Shown here in pieces: positions 9,135-17,552 of a DNA stretch of 20,653 bases. Source of the stretch: Brachionus plicatilis (Eukaryota; Rotifera; Eurotatoria; Ploima; Brachionidae); the NCBI GenBank assembly GCA_010279815.1, contig QEOQ01000526.1, positions 365,234-385,886 on the forward strand, written 5' to 3'. Position 1 is the first letter of the stretch. The number at the start of each line of letters is the position of its first letter. Both the position numbers and the translations under genes were made by a program. The notes below the pieces were generated by a model. That model was given only the letters and a program-made list of their open reading frames with translations, was not told the origin of the DNA and did not search any database.

Positions 9135-11727
9135 TTCTTTTTTTCATGCTAAAATGAATAAAAAAATAAAGCTGTATAAATTTCTTTGTTTTAAATTTTA
9201 TCTTGATTGATTCTAATTTTTCTACTCATTAAACAAAAAAAATAACAAAATGTATCGTGACTTGAGTGCATTTTAAAGAGACTAATTAAAATATTTAAAC
9301 CAAAATTTTAATTGATTTTTCCACTTTTCATTAATGAATAAATGTGAATTAAGTCTATTGTTCTTCAATTAATAATTGAAATTTATTCCATAATTTTAAT
9401 AGCCAAATAATGCTGATTTAAAACTGAATTTTTGTCTAATTTTTTTTAAAGCATTAGGTAACTAGGCTAATTACATGTAAGGACTAAATCTAAAATTTAA
9501 AGCACATTATTATTAATTCTAACACTGATCATTAATTAATTTAAACTACTAATCTAATTGATTTTAAATTTGGAAAATTATACATCAACAAAATAATAAA
9601 TGGCTTATAAACAAATTTATTGATAAAAAAATAAATTTACAAAATTAAAAAAATTAGAGGTTTTTATATTGTAATTTGCTAAGGGATACAATATGATGGC
9701 CTTTGGTTAAATTAATCGGATATGTTAAATAATCTTTTTTTAGAATTGATCACGATTTTCTTTAATGCCATTATTTCAAAAAAATCTGACATTTTTGATG
9801 AATTTCTAATCACAAAATATCATAAAACTAATTATATTTTTAATTTTTTGAAGTCTGATTTATTTAGTTTGTTCTCCGTTGATTAGTTCTTTCATTCGAT
9901 AAAATTACTTAACCATGACATTCTTTAATGATCGTATATCATGAAAATATTATTAAGGTATTAGAGTTAAACAGATTATTTTCTGCTGATCGACAAGCAA
10001 TAAATTGAAAAAATCTTAATCCTTAATTTCTTATAGGAAATTAAAAATTTATAAACTTTATTTTTTACTTTATTTTCTTAAAGCGATTCAAATATTATTG
10101 AGAAAAACGTATATTGAGCTTAATAATGCTTGAATTTATACTTTAAATTTCAGATTGGTGCTTAAAAAAATTAAATTATTTAACAATGAGAATTCTTTTG
10201 GATCCTTCTTATTAAATTAATACAAAAATGTATCATTAGATTTAAAAACAGATGTGATTAAAAAAACAAATTTCGGAAACCAAATTAAAAAAATTGAAAC
10301 CTCTTCAAAATTCTTGATATTCCATTTTTTTCAAATTAATATTATTTAAAAGAAAATTGAAAATTTTTTAAGCGAATTATAACTTAAATTAATTTCTATT
10401 AAGAAAATTAATCTTTTCAGTCAGTGATAAAGAATTGTTGAGTTTTACATTTTTCAATTACATTATTTTCAATTTGTAAAAATCGATATTTTTAGAAAAT
10501 CTTAATTTTTAAAAATTCTTATCTTTTTCATGAACAAATTGAATATTTTTGAATTCTTAATTTGGGAAAACGTAGCTTTTTTACTAAAAGAATATCGAGA
10601 ATCGATAGAAACTACATATAAATATTTTAATAAATAACAACAAATTTTATCAACAAGACAACTGACCGAGCATCCACCTTCTTCATTCTCTTAAGGGTTT
10701 ATGATTTAGTGCACTTTAAAATAAAATATTTCAAATTGTTAGATCCTTTTATCAAAAATCTTGTTGAATTTTAAATAAAAAAACTATAATATCCGTTTTT
10801 AATTGAAATCCTCAGAAAGAAATTTTTTTAACTTAGCAATTTAGCTTTTTAAGAGTCAATTGACAAAGTCGAGATAAACCATCCGATAAATTTTGATTTT
10901 TACTAAAGAAAAAACGTTAGATTTACCATTAATTTATGAAAGATCTTTGATTCGATAGACATTAAAATAAATTTATTTTTAAATAAACATTTTTTGCTAA
11001 TGAAAAAGGCTAATTTTAAAAAAATATTAGCTTTGTTATCTAATATTAATTCTTGCATCAACTTGATTCAAAAACTTAATTAAGGCAAAGTATTGGCCAG
11101 TTTATATAATATGTCTTGTCCACTTAGTTAATAATATTTTTTAATAAAATTTCAAAAAAGTTCATATTTTTTAATGCGTGTCAACGTGAGAAAAATTTAC
11201 ATTTAAAAACTTGTTTTTGACACTAAGATGGTTCCAAATAAGTATGATAGAGCGAAATTCTTTAAGCAAAACAATTAATTTATTAAGACAATTTCGAAAT
11301 GGAAAAATGGAATAATCAATAATAATCTTTATAAAGTGTGTTAAATTAATTGAATTGTGATTTAAAATTTTCATGGTTTCTAAAATACTTAAAAGAATTT
11401 TAGTTTATTTTTTAATTCCATTTAAAAAAAAAACAAATAATAAATTTTTTATTTTATTTAAAGTTTTTTTTCCAAAAGCCTTGAATTCATGGGTAAGAAA
11501 ATCGTTAATTTTTTTTCAATTAAAAAATTCATGAGTTTTACCAGAATTTTTTTCTAACTCATCTGAACTCATTTTGTTTAATTTTTGTCTATTTTGACTA
11601 AAAGAAAAGACCAGACACAAAATTTTATGAATATTTTATTTATATAATTCTTATGCAAAGGCTACATATTGGGCCACTTTCAATACGCTGTAAAATAAAG
11701 CGCATCGTTTAAAAGAAAGAGAAATTA
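9135..11727. other. A+T-rich intergenic region, no supported gene
   Basis: Long A+T-rich spacer with many homopolymer runs. A minus-strand frame open from 10690 to 10502 (62 codons, no ATG, begins ENEEGGCSVSC after an acceptor-like CTTAAG) has slightly higher G+C at its upstream end, but I cannot place it in a gene. A 67-codon minus-strand frame at 11374-11171 has A+T-driven composition and no motif. Near 11687 the minus strand has a good acceptor (ATTTTACAG), and an AATAAA follows within about 60 nt; this could be a terminal exon of the unassigned gene described next. Confidence 0.5.
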
Positions 11728-11961
11728 TTAGATCTTTTGTAAAAAAAAGTATATACAAAAAATAAAAATTTTGAATTCATTGTCCAAACTTGAGCATTTC
11801 AGAAATTTATTTTGATATTTTTTCTCGGTTTTTGTTTTGAAAAACTTCTCGAATTCTGCATACGGGTTGTCGCTTGACAGAGACTTTAGCTTCCAGTAGT
11901 CTCTGACGTTTCTAAGTATTCTAAGATGCTTTTTGTGTAGCTGTTTGTCATTAATTAAAAT
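11728..11961 (-). CDS. Unassigned protein-coding exon (hidden gene fragment)
   Basis: The minus strand is open for 77 codons from 11961 to the stop at 11730-11728, without an initiating ATG. The core, from 11940, follows an acceptor-like TAATGACAAACAG and is about twice as G+C-rich as its surroundings, with amino-acid usage typical of real protein: LHKKHLRILRNVRDYWKLK, then SLSSDNPYAEFEKFFKTK. A donor GTATAT at 11756 would end the exon at 11757; joined to an acceptor at 11688 it reaches a stop within two codons, so this may be the 3' end of a gene. I do not recognise the family; the sequence is highly charged, probably helical and soluble. Upstream exons would lie beyond 12000, where a transposable element sits at 12251-12979, so the gene may be broken. 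Confidence 0.5.
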   Translation of the reverse strand: MLINDKQLHKKHLRILRNVRDYWKLKSLSSDNPYAEFEKFFKTKTEKKYQNKFLKCSSLDNEFKIFIFCIYFFLQKI

Positions 11962-12250
11962 TCATAAGCCTTTCATAAAAATTAAATTTGAGTACGTTTA
12001 GACGTACGTAAGTTGGTTCAATGTTAAGCGCTAAAAGAAGCTCTGTGGTTTTACACCTTTTTGGTATAGCAAGTATACTTTTCTAATTTTTATCTTCTAA
12101 TTTTTATTCGTTTAATCGACAGACCATTGGAGTATTATCAATAAATTTAAGCTTATTTTATGTTCAGAATCAATTCCTCAATAAATAAATTTATTAATTT
12201 ATCTGTATAGTTTTTCAGCTTAGAAATGAAAATTGAAAGAATAAAAATTA

Positions 12251-12276
12251 GGCGCTACCCGTGTATGTGAACTGAA
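12251..12276 (+). repeat. Left terminal inverted repeat
   Basis: Begins GGCGCTACCCGTGTATGTGA. It pairs with 12954-12979 with one mismatch in 26 (G/A at position 19). Confidence 0.9.
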
Positions 12277-12604
12277 AAATTACGTGATCTGAAAGATCAC
12301 AAGTTGTGATCTATTTTGAGATTCAGTTCACCAATTTGTTTTCAGAAAAATGTGTTTGTTTTATACTAAAATTTTTGCTTTATAATATTTCACTTTTGAA
12401 TAATCGACACAAAAAACTTCTGAAATTTAAAATTAATCTTTTAATTAACACAAATAGATAATGAAAATTACTGGATTACTACTAACAGAGTCGGTTGTTT
12501 TGACAGAATATTGGAAGTATTAGCCATTTTTTATCCAGCAAATGAATATTGTGTTGATAAATTGAATAGTTGCATTAAGCATAAAGATATTATCATATCT
12601 ATAG

Positions 12605-12790
12605 ATATTATCACTAGTATCTTCGAAAGAAGCTGACATTATTTTTGATTCATTGTTATATTCAGAAAAAAGTCAAGTCAAAGAATTTATATGTCAAGAT
12701 TGTAAAACAAATGGTGCTTTAAAAAGTTTTGAGACCGAATGGGGTTTGAAAGTACATACAAGCAAAATGCATAAAAAGAAGAAAAATTAA
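12605..12790 (+). pseudogene. C2H2 zinc-finger fragment inside the TIR element
   Basis: An open frame of 61 codons with no suitable ATG, bounded by stops at 12602 and 12788. Its C-terminal half reads FICQDCKTNGALKSF, then ETEWGLKVHTSKMHKKKKN. This is a C-x2-C-x17-H-x4-H finger in which the classic F-x5-L-x2-H spacing is kept; the 17-residue gap is longer than the usual 12. It could be a remnant of the parent element's protein, such as the DNA-binding part of a lost transposase, or a captured host exon. Function unknown; nothing suggests it is translated alone. Confidence 0.5.
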
Positions 12791-12825
12791 TTTGATTTAA
12801 TTGACTTTATTGATTGATTAATTTA

Positions 12826-12868
12826 ATTCTGAAGGAGCTAATGCTCAATACAGATATACAAATAAATG
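12826..12868 (+). repeat. Stem-loop plus A-rich tail motif, copy A
   Basis: Reads ATTCTGAAGGAGCTAATGCT, then CAATACAGATATACAAATAAAT. GAGC-TAAT-GCTC can form a small hairpin. A related copy lies at 17313-17259 on the minus strand. The shared order, hairpin then TACAGATAnACAAATAAAT, is like the 3' end of a LINE or SINE with a short tandem tail; that identification is inference. Confidence 0.45.
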
Positions 12869-12953
12869 CAAAAAAATTTAATTTTTTATTTCTGAGAATT
12901 TGTGATCTGAAAATTTTCGGTTTTAGATATTTCAGTTCACAAACTTTGTGTAC

Positions 12954-12979
12954 TTCAGTTTACATACACGGGTAGCGCC
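12954..12979 (-). repeat. Right terminal inverted repeat
   Basis: Read on the minus strand it begins GGCGCTACCCGTGTATGTAA, matching the left end apart from one base. Confidence 0.9.
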
Positions 12980-12987
12980 AAAAATTA

Positions 12988-14512
12988 AATAAATGACAAA
13001 TAAAAGAGAGATTAAAAATATTAAAAATTTAAAAATAAATTAAGTTAAGATTAAGGTAAAATATTTAAGAAAAAAATATAAAAATTTAAATGAAATCAGA
13101 AAAATAAATTTTGCCCAAAAATTTTCTACCCCTCTTAAAGAAAGAGTTTTTTAGAAAACAATTAAAACAAGAATTATCTATTTAAAAATACTCTATATTT
13201 AATTGATATCAATTAAATAAATAGATTTTTTCATTAATTTAATTAAAAAGAAAGTAATGTTTTTTAAAAATTTTAAGAGTTTTTTTTTTGTAATTAATAT
13301 TCAATTAATTTTTTTCTATTATAATATATCTTTTATTTCTCACTTGTTTATTTTTACTTTTTTTCATTTTTTTTTATAATTTTTATTTTAGATTAAAAAT
13401 AAAATTTTAAAACTAAAAAAACAGCGCATTTTGATTATAAATAAAAAATTACGATTTTCATTTATAAACTTAACAATACTAAAAGAATAATACTTTATTT
13501 TTCTTAAAAAATATCATGTTGCTAAAAAGGAGAGTAAGACGGCAAATTGAAGTTTGAGATCAAGATCAAAAGATCAAAATATAAATTGTAATATTTTTTT
13601 TAATAATAGAAAAAAAAATATTTTTTTTCCAAAGCAATTACTTGACATGCTATGTCAAGCTTATTTTAATATTTAAAATTTTAGAATGTCCCTTTTTATT
13701 GAACTTTAATAGGTTTAAATATTTTAATTGATTTTAATGAAAACTTACTTTTAAAGACATAAAAACTAACTGTTATAAAATTTTAAATTTATTTAAGTGG
13801 GAAAATAAAATTACTTCAGTTTGAATGAATGAATATAAAAGTTATAAATTTGAATTTTAGAATTAACTTAAACTGAATTATTTAAATTAATGATTGTTTT
13901 TGTTTAATAAATTAGAGATCAATCATTTTGATAATGAACCATTATTAGACATAACATGACTAGTAATGTTTAGTATTTATTTTTTAAAAATTATTATAAT
14001 ATCATTAGATTAATTAAATTTTAAAATTTAAAATGATCGCTTTGATCTTAAAATTTGATCTGAAACTTCAGTTTGCCAGTAAGACTCGATTCTAACTGAC
14101 CAGGAACTTTCCTAAATTATTTTTTAAATAGCAAAAAAGTCAAATTTTATTATTTTAAGTGGAATTTTTTAAATAATAAAATTGAATTTATTTTTGAACA
14201 AAATTTTGAAATTAAATGTAGCGTCTTGATGCACAAAATCCATCTATAAGCAATAGTTTTACTAAAATTCTGAGCATATTTTCTTATTATTTCGACTGCA
14301 ATTTTTGCGCATTTTAAATTCTGCTTAAAATTTATAATTTAAAGCATTTATATATGTGTTTAAAAATAAACAAACCTACAAAATTACATAGCTTTATGCG
14401 TTAGGACCCTTAAACTATTTTTTTCAAAATTTTTTCCATTAAAGATACCATAGGTACATTTTTGTCACTCTTTGAATGAACTTTTATCTTTAAATAGAGG
14501 GCTATACATATA
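12988..14512. other. A+T-rich spacer between the TIR element and NDUFS1
   Basis: Mostly A+T homopolymers. One minus-strand island at about 14115-14033 is open for 26 codons (beginning ESSWSVRIESYWQTEV) after an acceptor-like ATAATTTAG, and an AATAAA lies about 50 nt past its stop. It might be a terminal exon but is too short to call. Three AGATCAA-type repeats occur near 13556-13580. The final 110 bases form the NDUFS1 leader. Confidence 0.5.
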
Positions 14513-16315
14513 ATGAATAAGCTATTATTGAACGGCTCAAAAAAACTATTGGGCTCGTCACTGAACAAAAACGTCTTAAAATCCAGTTCAGGTATAACTT
14601 TCTCAATCAATCAAGCCAAAGTTTAATGCTAAATAAATATTTTAGCTTTATTGTCAACAAATGTTCCACAAAACGCTCCTGATAATCGAGTGGAAGTCTT
14701 TGTTGACGATAAACCAGTTCTTGTCCAACCTGGTGTCACTGTCCTACAAGTACTTAAAAGAAAAATATATTAAAAAAATTTAACATTTAATTTTAAAAGG
14801 CTTGTGCAGAAGCTGGTGTAGAGATACCAAGATTTTGCTATCATGAACGTCTGGCAATAGCTGGTAACTGCCGAATGTGTTTGGTTGAAGTTGAGCGAAC
14901 ACCAAAGGTAAACTAGAAGATAAAAGTAAATTATTTAAAAAAAAAAAATTTAAATAGCCTGTAGCCTCTTGTGCCATGCCAGTAATGAAAGGCATGAGGA
15001 TAAAAACCGACTCACCAGCAACAAAAAAAGCCCGTGAAGGTGTCATGGAATTTTTGCTTGTCAATCATCCATTAGACTGTCCAGTATGTGATCAAGGAGG
15101 TGAATGCGACTTGCAAGACCAGGCCATGGCTTTTGGCAGTGACAGATCTCGCTTTACGGACATTTTTTTCTCGGGCAAAAGAGCTGTGGAAGACAAAAAT
15201 TTGGGACCTTTGGTAAAGACCAGCATGAACAGATGCATTCATTGCACTCGTTGTGTCCGTTTTGCCAGTGAAGTAGCTGGCGTTGACGACTTGGGAACAA
15301 CTGGTAGAGGTGGAGAGATGCAAATTGGAACATATGTTGAAAAACTATTGGCATCCGAAGTAAGTGGCAATGTTATTGATTTATGTCCAGTAGGTGCCCT
15401 TACATCCAAGCCATATGCTTTTACAGCAAGACCGTGGGAATTGAGGTAATTAAAAAAATAATTTAAAAAGATAGCAAAAATTTATTTTTATTTTTTAGAA
15501 AAATTAGTTCAATTGATGTTTTGGATGGTGTTGGTTCGAACATTGTTGTCCAACACAGAGCTGGTGATGTAATGAGAGTTTTACCAAGGCTAAATGAAGA
15601 CATAAATGAAGAATGGCTTGATGACAAAGCCAGATTTTCATATGATGGCCTTCGTCGCCAAAGATTGGTTACACCTATGGTCCGCGGATACGACGGTTTG
15701 CTAAAACCATGTGATTGGGAAGATGCATTTTACGCTGTAGCCGACAGACTCAGCCAGGCTACCGGTTCTCAAGTAGCTGCATTGGCTGGAAGCTTGGTAG
15801 ATGCAGAGTCGTTGGTCGCCTTGAAGGATTTGATGAACAAGCTCGGAAGTGAAAATGTCTTTGTTGAGGAATCTTTTCCGAGCCAAGGAGCCAGCACAGA
15901 TCTAAGAACAAATTATGTTTCCAATGCAAGTATCAATTCTCTAGAACAAGCCGATTTGGTTCTTCTTATAGGAACAAATCCGCGATACGAAGCTCCAATG
16001 TACAACACTCGTATTAGAAAAAGTCTTGTTCATAATGAGCTAAGAGTAGCACTTCTGGGTTCTAAAGTCAATTTGTCTTATGAATACGACTATCTCGGTG
16101 ATTCGGCTCAAGTTCTAGAAGAATTACTCAATGGTAAACATGAATACAGCAAATTTTTGGCAAAAGCCAAACGACCTTTGATCGTTCTTGGCTCAAGTGC
16201 TTTACAACGCAAAGATGCCGATTCTCTTTTAAACCTGGCTACTAGGTTATCAGAAAAATTAAGAATTCAAAATGGATGTCCAAGTGATTGGAAAGTGTTC
16301 AATGTGCTTCATAGA
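14513..16315 (+). CDS. NDUFS1: NADH:ubiquinone oxidoreductase 75 kDa Fe-S subunit, first five exons (C-terminus missing)
   Basis: Largest subunit of the complex I electron-input (N) module in the mitochondrial matrix; it passes electrons along Fe-S clusters. Exons 14513-14591, 14646-14749, 14800-14907, 14958-15445 and 15499-16315, with introns of 54, 50, 50 and 53 nt, give 532 residues. The start gives a Lys/Ser/Leu-rich presequence [19 protein letters not shown], and the phase-1 junction at 14591 leads straight into [15 protein letters not shown]. Cluster ligands are all present: C74, C85, C88, C102 (2Fe-2S, N1b); H134, C138, C141, C147 (4Fe-4S, N5); C190, C193, C196, C240 (4Fe-4S, N4). The molybdopterin-oxidoreductase-like domain follows up to [10 protein letters not shown]. 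Roughly the last 200 residues are not found, although a usable donor GTATGT follows at 16316. Confidence 0.95.
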
Positions 16316-16595
16316 GTATGTTAATTTTTTTTTATTTTTACAGTAAGAAAAGATAAAAAAGGGTGAACAAAAATAATATCTAACTGTAAACCTTATCACT
16401 TGAAGTAATAGCAAAATTTTTTCCATTTTTTTATTCTTCACCAAAATGGTTGGAAAAAATTGTAAGACCTGAAATAATTGATGATGATAGAATATCGATC
16501 CGTTCCATTTTTATAAATTTTATAATAAAGGTAAATATAATGATTAAAAATTAATCAATATTTCTGTCAAAACAGAATTATTTTCCTTAAAAATT
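16316..16595. other. Start of NDUFS1 intron 5 or truncation zone
   Basis: Begins with the donor GTATGTTAAT. An acceptor-like ATTTTTACAG ends at 16343, but it would leave an intron of only 28 nt and is followed at once by a stop, so I do not use it. A plus-strand stretch near 16442-16532 is open for about 30 codons (PKWLEKIVRPEIIDDDRISI) and ends at an AAG/GTAAAT donor-like site. It does not match NDUFS1, and I leave it unassigned. Confidence 0.4.
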
Positions 16596-16852
16596 TTATT
16601 TATTTAAAAAATAATAAAAGTAATCGAACTGCATCATTTTTTGCATTGCTTCAAAATAATGTGAAGCTTCATAGGAGTTAAATTTTCGAATTTTTACTGA
16701 TTTCGAAATGACAACATGATCTTGAAGATAATTCAAAATTAATTTTTCTTTATGCAAGATTGTACAATTTCTCTGTGAAAATGATCCAGTTCTAAATCGT
16801 AGAAAATTTTTTGCTTTGTTTAGTTTAAATTTTGTTAAAATTAAATTAACAA
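16596..16852 (-). CDS. Unassigned minus-strand open frame, possible terminal exon
   Basis: After a strong acceptor GTTTTTCCTCTCAAG ending at 16853, the minus strand is open for 84 codons to a stop at 16598-16596. There is no initiating ATG at its head. The peptide is mixed and protein-like: NFLRFRTGSFSQRNCTILHK, later SVKIRKFNSYEASHYFEAMQ. An open frame this long is unlikely in DNA this rich in A and T. It lies downstream of the transposase gene on the same strand, but it lacks the CxC...CxH pattern of a SWIM finger, and the donor-like site at the end of the transposase is in the wrong phase to join it. Family not recognised. Confidence 0.35.
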
Positions 16853-17525
16853 CTTGAGAGGAAAAACTTAAGGATTAGGATTTTAAAAAAATGAAAAAAA
16901 TGAAAAAATAAAGCTTATTAATATTTTTTTTAACTCAATTTTCATCGATCTCTAATTTTTACAAATTTTTGAATCGCATATTGGTTGAAAGGAAGATTTT
17001 TATCGATACTGAAGTGACTTTGGTCCTCGGCTCTTCAAATTATTATTTAGATTGATAAAAAAATAAATTAATAAATTGATTAAATATTGTATTTAATTTT
17101 CTTAACAGGTGATATTTTGGATTTTTAAAAAGTGTCTTAATAATTTTTCTTTAAAAAAATTCTCCAAAATGTTTTCCTATAGAATGATAGTTTTTGTCTT
17201 GTTTCGAGAAAAATATTTTTGACAAGTTATTTTCGAAAAATCTGATTTGATTAACTATAATTTATTTATTTATTTGTTTATCTGTACCGAGCTTATTTAT
17301 GCTTCTTCAGAATATAAAAAAAAATAAAATAAAGTTAAATAAGATAAAATAAAATAAAAAATTTAAAAAAAAAGGATAAATAAGTCGAAAGAAAATTAAA
17401 AATGATATTTTGAAATAACTAAAGGTAAGGCATGTTAAAATATTTGATAGTTCACGAAAAAAAAAAACTAAAATTATTAACAATTATCTATTAACTTTAA
17501 TTTTGACGAAATCAATTTACATTAT
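16853..17525. other. A+T-rich region with simple repeats downstream of the transposase gene
   Basis: Contains (TAAAA)n-like low-complexity sequence at about 17325-17365, the tail motif at 17259-17313, and a short minus-strand coding-like patch near 17050-16990 (LKSRGPKSLQY). No gene is supported. I searched by eye for an inverted copy of 19100-19450 that would mark transposon ends and found none. Confidence 0.4.
17259..17313 (-). repeat. Stem-loop plus (AAAT)n tail motif, copy B
   Basis: The minus strand reads ATTCTGAAGAAGCATAAATA, then AGCTCGGTACAGATAAACAAATAAATAAATAAATT. It matches copy A at 12826 across the stem-loop and TACAGATA..ACAAATAAAT, then extends into four AAAT units. Non-LTR retrotransposons of the L2/CR1 type often end with a hairpin and a microsatellite tail, so a truncated LINE or SINE end is plausible. 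It lies about 240 nt past the stop of the transposase gene, in the same orientation. Confidence 0.45.
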
Positions 17526-17531
17526 TTTATT
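17526..17531 (-). terminator. Polyadenylation signal of the transposase gene (AATAAA)
   Basis: The minus strand reads GTAATAAAATAAT, placing AATAAA 22 nt past the stop codon of the MULE-type gene. This supports the gene ending at EQV. Confidence 0.5.
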
Positions 17532-17552
17532 ACAGCAATAAATTGTTCTTCG

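Larger units (their letters stand above)
12251..12979. mobile_element. Non-autonomous DNA transposon with 26-bp terminal inverted repeats and 8-bp target duplication
   Basis: The two ends are inverted copies of GGCGCTACCCGTGTATGT followed by (G or A)AACTGAA: 26 bp with one mismatch. The element is flanked by a perfect direct repeat AAAAATTA (12243-12250 and 12980-12987), the expected target-site duplication, and is 729 bp long. Subterminal TGTGATCT/GTGATCTGAAA motifs occur near both ends (12284-12311 and 12901-12911), as is common for transposase-binding regions. An 8-bp duplication fits hAT-like families and the lower range of MULE-like families; the termini do not let me choose. No transposase is encoded; the interior holds a zinc-finger-like fragment. 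The nearly identical ends and intact duplication suggest fairly recent insertion. Confidence 0.9.

Noticed and set aside
11171..11374. Minus-strand 67-codon frame
   Set aside because: Rich in Ile, Asn, Leu and Lys as expected from A+T-rich DNA, with no G+C rise and no recognisable motif.
11655..11687. Peptide VLKVAQYVAFA followed by a stop, after a good acceptor, as the last exon of the 11.9 kb gene
   Set aside because: The phase does not fit: joining from either plausible donor upstream gives a stop after two codons instead.
12005..12030. GGTTCAAT resembling a tRNA B box
   Set aside because: No A box, cloverleaf or acceptor stem could be drawn around it.
14410..14610. Minus-strand 66-codon frame upstream of NDUFS1
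   Set aside because: It is antisense to the NDUFS1 presequence exon, which is in phase with the rest of the gene.
14626..14682. ATG at 14626 ([14 protein letters not shown]...) as the NDUFS1 start
   Set aside because: It is in the wrong frame and stops after 18 codons. It lies in the 54-nt first intron; the start at 14513 joins in phase to the conserved N-terminus.
16445..16535. Plus-strand PKWLEKIVRPEIIDDDRISI as a continuation of NDUFS1
   Set aside because: NDUFS1 should continue with an IASQVAA-like segment after LHR. This stretch has no similarity to the known C-terminal domain.
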